Positions 47,701 to 58,168 of a DNA stretch of 64,000 bases are shown piece after piece. The notes below the pieces were generated by a model. That model was given only the letters and a program-made list of their open reading frames with translations. It was not told the origin of the DNA and did not search any database. The translations under genes were made by a program, and so were the position numbers. How positions within the stretch are numbered: the first letter of the stretch is position 1; the number at the start of each line of letters is the position of its first letter. The stretch comes from Mastigias papua (taxonomy: Eukaryota; Cnidaria; Scyphozoa; Rhizostomeae; Mastigiidae): assembly GCA_964019165.1 (NCBI GenBank), contig OZ025287.1, forward strand, positions 7,852,344 through 7,916,343, written 5' to 3'.

Positions 47701-48112
47701 AAGTAGACCTGGAGACAGCAATTTTTTGTACTTGCGTATACTAGCTATGCTCTCAACTCGACACTGTACAAATACAGTCAAACTCGGATTTGCCAAAGTC
47801 TGATATTTCCTGATCCCGGTCCGTTTGGTACAAAGGCTGTATTTTTTATCACGTATGTCATGTTATTAGTCGGATTTTTTGCGTAAGTCTGACGTTTTTA
47901 AAGTTAAACTGTGAAATAGCACGATATTACTCGGAATTTGATCTTGATTTCAATAGCAGAAGTGAAAAATGTGGCAACAAATGCCCCTCATACTTTGAAA
48001 TGGTGCAGTAGCCAATAAGATCTAATACAAAAAGCGTTACTTGGTCAAATTATACTTTTTATAATGACATCATCAGGGCACGCGCTGTTTTGGACTTGCT
48101 TCAGACCCCATA

Positions 48113-48398
48113 CATAATACAATATAATATAATATAATATAATATAATATAATATAATATAATATAATATAATATAATATAATATAATATAACATAATAT
48201 AATATAATTATAACATAATATAATATAACATAATATAATATAATATAATTATAATATAATATAATATAATATAATATAATATAATATAATATAATATAAT
48301 ATAATATAATATAATATAATATAATGTAATACAACATTATATAATAAAATATAATATGATATAATACAATATTATATAATAAAATATAATATGATATA
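48113..48398. repeat. (TAATA)n pentanucleotide satellite, left block
   Basis: About 55 copies of a TAATA/AATAT unit with occasional AACAT, AATTAT and GTAAT variants. The 3' end of the minus-strand LINE adjoins it at about 48405. A related block lies at the other end of the same LINE (54391-54552). Confidence 0.95.
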
Positions 48399-48539
48399 TA
48401 TTATCTTCCTCTGCTATCAGTTGTATCGACAAAGACTGTCTTTTGACTGGCTTAGATGTCTCCATGCGGCACGGTCACCTGCGGACTGCTTTCGGGAGTC
48501 GAGGTTGCTTTCCTTGTGCTTTATATTCCTTTTGGCACC

Positions 48540-48813
48540 AGCATAGCCGCCAAATGTTTGATTGGTTGAGGGCTCTGGTAAATTCTATTTTCTCCCAACC
48601 CATTTGACCAATCAGTAAGCAGGATTGTGACTACACGTGAGCTCCACAGCTAGGTTTAGGCCTGTTTTCGGCGTTTTTGCATGTTTTTACCACCCTTCCT
48701 ACAGAAAACATTGCACGCCCGAGGAGTGCGATTTTATCGCTGATTTTTTGTCCAACTGGTCTTCATACATTGCCATTTAACCTATATTGGCACCACCGTG
48801 CGATCTCAAAGGG
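48540..48813 (+). repeat. Left terminal inverted repeat of the Mutator-like element
   Basis: Starts AGCATAGCCGCCAAATGTTT and ends 'gcgatctcaaaggg'. It pairs with 50523-50797. A minus-strand 75-codon ORF (48777-49004, CTDCLLKCLF in it) starts inside the unique interior and ends in this repeat. I do not recognise it. Confidence 0.9.
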
Positions 48814-49499
48814 TATCGTTTGAAAAGACATTTCAATAAACAGTCAGTGCAGACTAGGCCATGTTTGGCTTTATTGTATATGAATGCTTTGAAGAAAACA
48901 TTTGCAGGTCCAAGTTTATCTTTCAAATTGAGTAAAACTGGAGAAGAACAATTCCATTTGTAATGAAGAATGTTGGAGCATAATTTCTTTTTTCCTTTAG
49001 GCATTCCGAATTTGTTTTGAAGAACGTGAACTATTACCTAAATGTTACGAAAACACCCACTCTTAAAATTTTCCCGCCGTTTTTGAATGAGTTTTAGTCT
49101 CCAGTACTAGACTGCGTAAGTGTAGTCGTCAGTTTCGTCTTGCCATAAGTTTAAAAGGTGTTGATCGCATCGCAGAATGAAAGTAAGTCTTTGGCAATGA
49201 CTGCTTAAATGGATTGAGCGATTCATTTTGATACTCTTGAGATAAAGAAGTTGGTATTGAGAACAGCAAAGAACATTGTACATAGAGAGTAAGAAGTGGC
49301 TTTGCCCAAAGAAAGATTGTGACTTGATTTATGAATGAAACTTGTCGTTATCTACATCATCATACATGCACTGCATATCCAAATCCCAGTACAGAGTGTG
49401 TTTTTGTGACAGTGAATATAGGTAAGTGAACTAATTTAAATGAAATAACAAGCTTTTCGGTAATGCTTTCAATAATTTACTCATAAATAGCACTGCTTT

Positions 49500-50420
49500 A
49501 GAGACATTTAGGTAATGCCATTTTCTCAGGAATTAGCCAATACCTCAGAATGGATGCGAAGCAATAAACTTAGTCTTGACGCTAGCAAATCCGAATTCCT
49601 GATCATGGGTCATAAATGGCAACTCAATAGTATCCAGCAACCGGTGCAATTAAAGATAGCCGATGATTCGATAAGGATTCAGAGAGTAGAATATCTTGGG
49701 CTAGCGGTTGATGAAAATTTAACTTGCACTGAACAATGCAAAGTCTCAAGGGCAAAATTAAATGTGGGCTACCCTCAATTCGCAAACTAGCAGATATTTT
49801 ACCTCAAACCAAGCTAGAGCAGATCTACAGACCCCTCGTTGAATATAATCTAAGATATGGAAACGAACTATAAGGTAGCCTATTAGGTACAAAACTAGAT
49901 CATTTATAGCATCTCTAAGATAGAGCTCGTACGCTTATTGAAAATGCATATTCAAAGGACGAGAGGGTGTGCAATTGGCTATCAGCCCTTAACCTTGCTA
50001 AATATAATAAGGCCGTAATTACATATAAGATATTGAATAACTTATGTCCTAGCAGTATTTATGGAAAACTCACCATGAGATCTCAGATATCTGCATATGA
50101 GACAAGAAACTGTCATGATATCAACATCCTAAAGCAAAACCTAGAATTTTCCAAAAGAAGTTTTCACTATTCTGTCGCTCAATTGTGGGATGAGATAGTC
50201 ACACAATTTCCGCGTTCAAGCGAAAACTAAGAGCGTACTTGCTACACTAGCAACTAGCAACTTCCCAAAGGCTTGGTCTCTAGGAAGAGCAGCATTTATT
50301 TACTTTTAAGTCGTATATATTAGTCTTCATTGTTTAAGTTTTATTTTAATATGCTTATGTATTTTAATTTATATCACTGTGTATTATCGCTGATTTATTG
50401 TGGCATGCTTATGTATTTTA
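49500..50420 (+). mobile_element. LINE 3' fragment inside the Mutator-like element
   Basis: Plus-strand frames give the region after the RT catalytic box: 'QELANTSEWMRSNKLSLDAS' with 'KSEFLIMGHKW' and 'RVEYLGLAVDENL' (49520-49740). After a frameshift comes 'IRKLADILPQTKLEQIYRPL' with stops, then 'AKYNKAVITYKILNNLCPSS' and 'NLEFSKRSFHYSVAQLWDEI' ending at 50230. A terminal region with a duplicated 'tgcttatgtattttaat' follows to about 50420. It has at least two internal stops and one frameshift. It was either captured by, or inserted into, the surrounding element. Confidence 0.78.
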
Positions 50421-50522
50421 ATCTACATCAAAATATATTATCGCTGATAGAGAGCCGTGGATAAATATTGAAAAAATGAAATGCAAAAAATTCTCAATAT
50501 TTGGATGGGTCCTGTTCCCCTC

Positions 50523-50797
50523 CCCTTTGAGATCGCACGGTGGTGCCAATATAGGTTAAATGGCAATGTATGAAGACCAGTTGGACAAAACATCAGCGAT
50601 AAAATCGCACTCCTCGGGCGTGCAATGTTTTCTGTAGGAAGGGTGGTAAAAACATGCAAAAACGCCGAAAACAGGCCTAAACCTAGCTGTGGAGCTCACG
50701 TGTAGTCACAATCCTGCTTACTGATTGGTCAAATGGGTTGGGAGAAAATAGAATTTGCCAGAGCCCTCAACCAATCAAACATTTGGCGGCTATGCTT
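50523..50797 (-). repeat. Right terminal inverted repeat of the Mutator-like element
   Basis: Reverse complement of 48540-48813. Ends ...ggcggctatgct just before the TTTGGCACC duplication. Confidence 0.9.
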
Positions 50798-53700
50798 TTG
50801 GCACCATCTTTGAAACGAAGTCTGGGCCATTCACGGCCACGTTTTCCAAGTTTAAGTTGTGAGTGTAGGGGTTGACACGGAAGGCGATCTAAGCTCGTCC
50901 TTTGTACATATCCTAGCTACCTGAGGTCCTTCTCTACCAGAATATCTTCCATTTTTGGGAGCTTTAGACGGAGAAGGATTTCACTGTTTTGTATCTTGTC
51001 TTTCCAAGAGATGTTCATGACATCTCTTAGGTGTCTCATCCTGAAGCTGTACAACTTTCTGACTTGTGTTCTGTAAAGTGTCCATGTTTCATTTCCGTAC
51101 AGAAGACTAGACGGCATATCAGCTCTGGACACCTTTCCCTTTGTTCGTAGAGACATATAATTGTTCTTCATACGCGATCCTGGAGCTTTCCAAATGATGT
51201 ACTTGCCTTGCCCATCCGATTCCGCATTTCCTTGTCTAACCTGGCATTGTCAGAAATAGTACTCCCAAGATAAGTGAAGTCAGTTGCTGTAGCAAGTGGG
51301 TGTCCATTAATCACGATAGGCTCGTTGAATGCCGCTAGGATGTGCTGACTGGAAGAGGCACTCTGTTTTCTTTATGTTTATTTTCAGGCTGAATAGTTCT
51401 GCGGTCCTAGTAAAACTGATCACTAACGACTGCATCTCTGGAGCACTATGTGCTACTAGTGCATTGTCATCAGCGAACAGCAACTCCCTGGCGAGGTGCT
51501 CAGTGGTATGGGTTTTAGCCTTAAAGAAGGACACTCTGAACAGATCCCCATTTTTCTCGTCTGTATGTACACACCTTCTTGGCTACTTTTGAAAGCTAGT
51601 TCTAACATCGCGGTTAGGTAGAGTGAAAAGAGGGCGGGTGTGAGCACACATCCCTGCTTCACTCCATGTGTGACAGTGAAGCTATATGAATATGCGTTGC
51701 TTTGCGTCACTCGGGCCTGCATTCCATTGTGTATGGATTAGATTGACTGTTTTGTTTGTGCACCCGAACTTGTTGAGTACAAGCCAGATTCCATTCCTTG
51801 AGATGGTAGCAAACGCAAGTCTATAAAGATGGTGTATAAGAGCATATTTTGTTCCACACACTTCTCCTGAATCTGTGTTAGACTGAATATCATTTCCATG
51901 TTACTCCGGCTGCTGTGGAAGCCACTATGGGTCTCTGGCAAGATGTTTGGAGAGATATTTTGATTCCTCTGGTCAAGTATAATCCTGTTCATAATTTTAC
52001 CTGCAATTGTCAGCAGTGAAGTCCTTTTGTAGTTCTCACACTGTTTCCTGTTGCCTTTCTTGAAGATGGAGATAATGTTGGCATCCTTCCAGTCCTGTGG
52101 GCGCGGGACCACCTCATCGTTTCAGATATGGGCAATCAGATCATGCAAGTGTTCAATCAATTTAGAGCCACTAAACTTCCACACTACCGCTGAGATGCCA
52201 CGAACTCCTGGAACTTTTCCATCCTTCACGATTGCAATAGCCTTCAAGACTTCATCCATTTGCGGAGCTGTATCAAGGCTGGGGACTTGGGGTCATATTA
52301 TTAAAAACTGTTGTGCTCGATATGAACTCTATTGTTTACCGGATGAATGACATTCAAAAGGCATTAACACCTATTCTTATTAATTTGTGTTGTTTACGAA
52401 ATATTCCTTTAGTGTTGAGTATAACCTAGATCATCTAGGTAACAATTCTCTCGTCTTTTGAATCTCTACTTTACGACACTTGGGGTCTGGCCATGAGGCT
52501 TTCCAGGCTGGCGACATCAGCAGGACCAGGTATGTTTAGCAGCAAACCTGTTCAGGGTCTGGTTTTTCTCTTTCAGGATAGTTTCGCCAACCGAGGCTAA
52601 GAGTTGATTTGACCCTCTGTCAGAGAGGGCCGTACACCTCTCTGAGACCATTGTAAAACTCCTTCATATCAGTTTTGTCTGCTACGACTTGAAGAGCTTC
52701 TCCCTTTTCCTCCCATCACCTGGACTTCATCTGCCTAGTGTATTTCTGGAGTTTGCTCTGCGCTAAAGTCAGTTTTGCATGGTTTCCGCTGGTGTTTGTT
52801 TGCACTAATCTGGCTTTGGCTTCATTCCTTGCTTGGAGTAGATAGTTGAACTCCTTGTCATGGTTGTCGAAGGAGTCTTGGTGTTTGCGGAATGGTTTTC
52901 CCAAGGAATCCTCAGTAGTTCCATATGCCGCCATCTTCAGGGTTGGCCACTTGATCTTCACGCTCAACCTGTCAGTTGCCAAGTGGTCCATGGCCTCATC
53001 CATCTACCTTTCGAATTCTTCACGGAACCCAGCATTTCTTCGTGTGGTGACATCTTTTTTTACTGTTTGGGTTTCCCCTTGATCTGCCTGTTTGTTTTTT
53101 TAGCATCAAGGCTAGCTTTGAAGGAACCATGTTGTGATCTGTTGAACAGTCGGTACCTCGCATGGCTCTTGTGTCCACTATGTCCTGTCGGTCTCTCTGC
53201 CTAGTTATGATGCCATCCAGCAGATACCAGTCTTTAAATCATGGGTGTACCCATGTTGTCGTATGATGTTGTTTATGTTTGAACAATATGCTTGAGATGA
53301 TCAGTCTGTATTCTGTGCAAAAAGCCAGCAACAGCTCGTCGTTGGAGTTGTACTCTCCTAGGCCATACGTAACTAAAACTCCTTACCAGTGTTCAGCCTC
53401 TCTACCAACTCAACTCTTGCAGTGAAGTAACTCAGTTTGTCTGAGTTAGGGAACTGCTCTAATGGTTTCTCATAGGCTGTTGTAGAATTCTTCTTTGGTT
53501 TTGTCCGGGTTTGCCATGGTGGGGGCATACTTACTTATCAGAGTCAGATGTTTCTTTCTCTGCAGCGGAATTCTCAAGGTGATGATTCTGTCACTTACCG
53601 GAGTCGGCTCGTGTTCAAGTTGACTTGCAAGCGAGTTTTTTATTGCAAACCCCACCCCAGCCTCTCTCCTGTCGTTTTCTGATTTGTCGCTCCAGAAGAA

Positions 53701-54390
53701 GGAATGCTCGTCATCCATGATGCTGGCTTGATGTGGTAGTCGTGTTTCAGCGATATCAATGTTATGTTTGCTAAGTTCTTTAGCGACAAGTGCTGTCTGG
53801 TGTTCGGGTCCTTTGGAACTATGCCTGTCAAACGGAGTCCTGATGTTCCACTCTGCTAGTTTGAGTACTTGCCTTTGGGATTTCTTGTGTCCTAGTGCAC
53901 TTGTCGCTGGAGCGGAATGAACCAGTCCAAACCTTGTTCACCTGGGCGACGTTTCAGCCGGTATGAGATACTGTATCTGATTCCAATTCATATGACTGCA
54001 TGCAAAAAGGCGTGAAACACCACTGGCTTTTGCAATTACTAGTACCATTCTCTCGGCAGAGTATGAAATGAAGTTCTATGGGCAGGAGCAGGTCCATACA
54101 TGTTGGCACTCCCACTCTGCTGCAGCAGCTGGTTGGAGGATAAGTCTGTCAATCCCCACCCGTGTGTGCTGCCACGGGGCGCCTGTATGAGTGCTCTACT
54201 ACAGACCTTGGAGACAGATATTGTTTTTGGTTTTGCCAGGATGCCCAGTTTCATCCTCCACACCCCTCAAGGAGAGGTGGGGAGCCGGTTTAGTTGCGGA
54301 CAACCCAACCCATGCTGCAAGTTGTACCGGACTCATGGTTGCCAGTAGCAGGCACAAATATCTGACCTGACAAAAACAATATAGTACGTA

Positions 54391-54552
54391 TAATATAATG
54401 TAATGTAATGTAATGTAATGTAATGTAATGTAATGTAATGTAATGTAATGTAATGTAATGTAATGTATTGTAATGTAATGTAATATAATATACTATAATA
54501 TGTTATATTATAATATAATTGATATAATATAATATGATATAATATAATATAA
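54391..54552. repeat. (TAATG)n / (TAATA)n pentanucleotide satellite, right block
   Basis: About 19 copies of TAATG followed by TAATA-like units to 54552. It borders the 5' end of the minus-strand LINE, and the left border of that LINE is also (TAATA)n. This suggests insertion into a pre-existing satellite, or repeat growth at both ends. Confidence 0.93.
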
Positions 54553-54845
54553 CCCATTTGTCAATGGATTGTAGTAGACTGAAAAATATAGCAAATCATT
54601 AGAGCTAATTTAGGCCTACTTTGAAGCCCAAAAAAGAATAAATCTGCATACAGTTAAAAAGATAAGTGCAAAATGTACTAGTAGCATGCTCTGTTTGCAG
54701 CAGGAATGTTTCTTCTGTTTTACACCAAAAAATTTTTGCATTCAGCTCTCTACGGGCATATATTTACTTTGCATAACCGGATTTCGCACAGGTCGGGCCA
54801 TTTTGTCTGTTCCGAAGAGATCCAGCTTGCGTGAGTTTGATTGTA

Positions 54846-55969
54846 TAATAGTTGACTGACTTCTCAGCTCAGAAGTGAAGTGCAAACACTGTGAAGTGAT
54901 GTGAAGTGTTTACTGTAGTTGCGAATAAAAATCTGCCCCGGTTACTATAACCACCCCTCATAAAAGGGTCAGTTCTGTTAATGCAATGAGGCTGTAATTC
55001 AATGTTTCTTAAATTAATCCAATTGTGTTAAATACTCATGACAAGCCATTGTATTGGTAATGAAAACGTTCATATATTTTATAACAGTATTACTTTAATG
55101 GAATCTTTAGTATCGACTACATAAAGTATGATTACATTGATAACAGTAATGAATACATCGTTTCAAGTTCCTTGAAACAAACTGTATAGCAAAACTATGA
55201 AGAAATAAAGCCACGTAAGATATGGCTACTAACCTATATAACCAATTTTTACAGCAAACGCCCCTGCAAAGCCTGCATTTGAGAATTTCAACTTTCCAAT
55301 ATATGATAAACTTTTTGAACACCTTAGGCTATATGGTCTTTTGATGAGACTGTCCAGTTGCCACCAAAGTGTTCCTCCTACATGTCTTAATAAATATGAA
55401 ACACGCTGTGCTCTTGTCCTTAGGGAGTTCTCACAGTGCTGCCCTTTTGTGGACTGCATAGTACATATCGTATATCCTCGAATTGCCACCCCTTGAATAG
55501 GCACCCTTCCCAAATGATGATGAAGACCTTATAAAGAGTAATGCTTAAATCTAGACTGTTCTTTTAAAATTATGTTGAAAAGGAGTTTTGATAATGAGCT
55601 TTTTATGCAGCATGTGTCAAGTTATTTTATAAGCCTCCCCTCGAATAAGCCTCCACCCCAAAAAGTATCTAAAATAAGTGAGCCCCCAGGAGGCTAATTC
55701 GTGGATTCGGGGTATCTTTGTCGAATTTTGCCTGCACTAAATTATGGGTTAGACTTGACTTGGTCTTTAAAACATTTGTCGTGAGCAGTTGTAAGCTTCG
55801 TTGACGAATAGCAAAACTTATTCTTAGTCAATACATCAAGTTATTGGTGATAACATCAACAAGAGTGGCTAAACGTTGGGTCCTAATAAAACAAAGGTGA
55901 GCTATCGGAAAGTTGCGGAGGATCAATCGAAAGTATGAGTGCAACTCATTGATGTGATATTTGTCATGC
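54846..55969. other. No gene recognised; fragments of C/G-rich dispersed repeat
   Basis: No supported exon. 55470-55500 ('ttgccaccccttgaataggc') and 55630-55720 ('aagcctcccctcgaataagc') contain a word family also seen near 25020-25390 ('ggggggcttaataa'). It is probably a diverged MITE or SINE family, but I cannot define ends. Confidence 0.5.
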
Positions 55970-56423
55970 TAAAGGCGGTTTTCAACTTGCAGAAAATTTT
56001 CGGCGGACAGGAATGGAATGCAACAGCAAAAGCTCATGGGCGTGTGCATGTGTCACGTGAATGGAAAATTACCCGTTCCGTTCTGTTCCGAAGAAGGTTG
56101 AGCCAAGTTCAACTTTTTCTGCCGTTCCTGTGCGGAAAAGCGTCGTACGATTTCAATATCCAATGAAATAACTTTGTTTCGTGACTTGCTTGCATGAAGT
56201 ACAGGGGCAAAAGTCATTTGCATCATCATGGCGAACAATCTGGAAGTTGGAGATCAAGAACTTATTACTGTGGATTCTAGCTTTTTTCAACCGTAGCAGC
56301 ATACAGAGCAGTCTGACGAAAGAACCAACAGCGGCAATGGGATTCACTGGGAATGCTAATGGAGGAAGTTAGACAATATCGTTGGTTGTGCTGATAAGAC
56401 ATGTTTTAACTACCTCTTCGAAA

Positions 56424-57530
56424 ATGTCCTCAAAATGTGAAAAAACATCTTCGAACGATAAATTGCTGGTTGACAAGCTATTAAGATGTATCGAAATGGT
56501 AAAGTTGAGACATGATGGCCAGTATCTCGACAATATTGCAAGTGTATGTGCCGACCAACTTGGATGGGACAGGCCTAAAACCTCTGCCACGCTGAAAAAG
56601 GCAGTCGAATTGGAAGTAATTCGTGAAGTCACCACCCAAGGAAAAATATCTTATAGGTGCATTCAGTCAACCAAAAATGTTATCATTCGTGATAGCGTTG
56701 ATGAAAGCCCATAAAAAGGATCCGAATTGGAAGGCTGTCCTCCCAGGACAAATGCTGACTCTTTAGATGAATCAGACGACGAACTGGAAAGCCAGCCCTC
56801 ACCCTCAAATTCTGATGCCAAATACCTTACGCATCAGTGTGGGATGGAAAAGGATTTTCATGATTTCAAAGAATTTGTATGAGGGGAACTGTCAACTTTA
56901 AGGAAGCATTCGAGTGGAAGCCCAATTGGCAATGGCCAAATAAATTATGAAACAGCATTCACTCGCAGTTTGGAAAATCGAATAATATCACTAGAGAAAC
57001 AGCTAGAACAAAAGCAGCAAATTATTGAAAAGCTATTGATTAACAATAACACTCAAGTTCATGCACCACTGCAGCAGGACAAAGCCATAAAACCATCAAC
57101 AAAAGAAAATTTTACTTTGAACAAAGCTTCATTCAATGGAATGAATCGTATCGAGAGTGGGAAAAATGGCAAGCGAGCAAGAAAGGCTACACAAACAACG
57201 GAATCTGAATCATCGCAATCCGAGCAACAAAAATCGGACACAGGAAAGGCATACGATATTGTAGAACAAAACGAAGCAAAGAAATTGGTTTATTTGGTTG
57301 GAGACTCACTCCTTAATGGAATCCATGAACGTGGCCTCACAAAGAAGGATAACTTTAGAGTGAAAGCTCATGGTGGGGGGGGGGGCAACGACACGTGACA
57401 TGATTGATCATATTAAGCCAGTATTGAGAAGAGTCCCTGACACTATAATCTTGCGCTGTGGTACAAATGACCTGACCTCAAGTGTTAGCACGATTGAACA
57501 TATGGAAGAAATCCTGGAAATATGGAAATA
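56424..57530 (+). pseudogene. LINE ORF1: winged-helix-like domain, coiled coil, SGNH hydrolase
   Basis: The start at MSSKCEKTSSND (56424) is the natural ATG. Residues about 10-85 ('LVDKLLRCIEMVKLRHDGQY', 'DNIASVCADQLGWDRPKTSA', 'LKKAVELEVIREVTTQGKIS') look like a winged-helix fold, an inference from pattern. Stops at 56712 and near 56881 interrupt the same frame. A coiled coil follows (RIISLEKQLEQKQQIIEKLL, about 56976-57035), then Lys/Ser/Gln-rich linker, then YLVGDSLLNGI (catalytic Ser block of SGNH esterases, about 57290). A frameshift at the G-run 57374-57384 leads to GATTRDM and RCGTNDLTSS (the GTND block). The final D-x-x-H block is not present, removed with the following deletion. Confidence 0.75.
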
Positions 57531-58168
57531 ACGAGGCCTATTTCCTTGATGAAATCCAGAAGGTTGTTGATTTTTGGGCTAAATCAGTGCAAAATCTACT
57601 TCTTTTTGGAGACTTCGACATGGATACAACTAACTATACACTTTCGTCTTTTATTGATAGCAATGATCTTTATAGTATGATTAGAACACTAACATGCTTT
57701 AAATCGAAACAGGGAAGATGTACTGACCTTGTGTTAACAAACAAAAAATATAGTTTCAAAGATACTCAAACCTTTGAGACAGGTTTTAGCGATTTCCATT
57801 GCTTGATTTATACAATATTTAAATCAAAATCTACTAAATTGCCTCCTAAGACCATAAGATATAGAGATCACAGTAAATACTCGGAAGTCGAGTTTCTTAT
57901 AGAACTTTCTTCTAATCTTGCAAAAGAGAACCCTGACAGCATAGACTCATTTAGTAAATTATTTGAAAAAACATTAAATAAACATGCACCCTTCAAAACT
58001 ATCGCAATTCGAGGTAACAGTAAGCCTCATATGTCCAAGGCACTGAGAAAGGCAATCATATTGAGAACCAGATTGAAAAATAGATCGATTAAAACTAGAA
58101 ATATTTTGGACATTCAGAGATATCGTCAGCAGCGTAATTTCGTTGTACAAATTAAACAAGCGTGCTAA
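57482..58168 (+). pseudogene. LINE ORF2: truncated APE-type endonuclease and linker
   Basis: Reads 'VVDFWAKSVQNLLLFGDFDM' (the L-x-G-D-F-N block, here with D for N), 'LTCFKSKQGRCTDLVLTN' and 'FETGFSDFHCLIYTIFKSKS' (the S-D-H block, here S-D-F-H). These are the last three conserved blocks of the endonuclease/exonuclease/phosphatase fold. The first half is missing, because an internal deletion joins the SGNH end directly to it. A linker (PHMSKALRKAIILRTRLKNR) leads into the reverse transcriptase. The frame ends at 58168 through a 1-base shift near 58150. Confidence 0.8.

Larger units (their letters stand above)
48540..50797. mobile_element. 2258-bp element with 274-bp terminal inverted repeats and 9-bp target duplication (Mutator-like)
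   Basis: The terminal inverted repeats 48540-48813 and 50523-50797 match almost perfectly (a handful of mismatches by eye), starting AGCATAGCCGCCAAATGTTT. The sequence TTTGGCACC flanks both ends (48531-48539 and 50798-50806), a 9-bp duplication. Removing the element and one duplication restores a continuous LINE reading frame (R-F-K-D-G-A-K-R-N-I-K), which confirms the boundaries independently. Long inverted repeats with 9-bp duplications are characteristic of Mutator-like elements (family knowledge). No transposase is visible, so it is non-autonomous. The interior holds a plus-strand LINE fragment. Confidence 0.88.
48405..54390 (-). mobile_element. Degenerate LINE (APE endonuclease + reverse transcriptase), interrupted
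   Basis: Minus-strand reading, with many frameshifts and stops, recovers the following. Endonuclease: 'WNIRTPFDRH' (about 53850), 'IMDDEHSFFWSDKSEND', 'REAGVGFAIKNSLASQ' and 'HLTLISKYAPTMANPDKT' to 53470. Middle region: 53003-52716. Reverse transcriptase: 'PQDWKDANIISIFKKGNRKQ' and 'LPETHSGFHSSRSNMEMIF' (52112-51740), 'HGVKQGCVLTPALFSLYLTA' (about 51660), 'LLFADDNALVAHS' (about 51480), 'LLYGNETWTLYRTQVRK' (about 51100). C-terminus: about 50900-50810, continuing after an inserted element at 48530-48415 and ending 'DRAAWRHLSQS' then TGA. The 5' part (53960-54390) is non-coding. Motif A (FIDL) lacks its downstream KAFD. It is dead. Confidence 0.82.
47775..54843. mobile_element. Possible outer DNA element (pogo/mariner-like ends) split by later insertions
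   Basis: The left end CAGTCAAACTCGGATTTGCC follows TA (47773-47774). The right end reverse-complemented, CAATCAAACTCACGCAAGCT, is followed by TA (54844-54845). CAGTCAAAC-type ends with TA duplication are usual for pogo/Tigger-like elements. If real, the original element comprised about 47775-48110 plus 54553-54843, with the (TAATA)n satellite and LINE between. Match length is only about 11 bp, so this is tentative. Confidence 0.4.
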
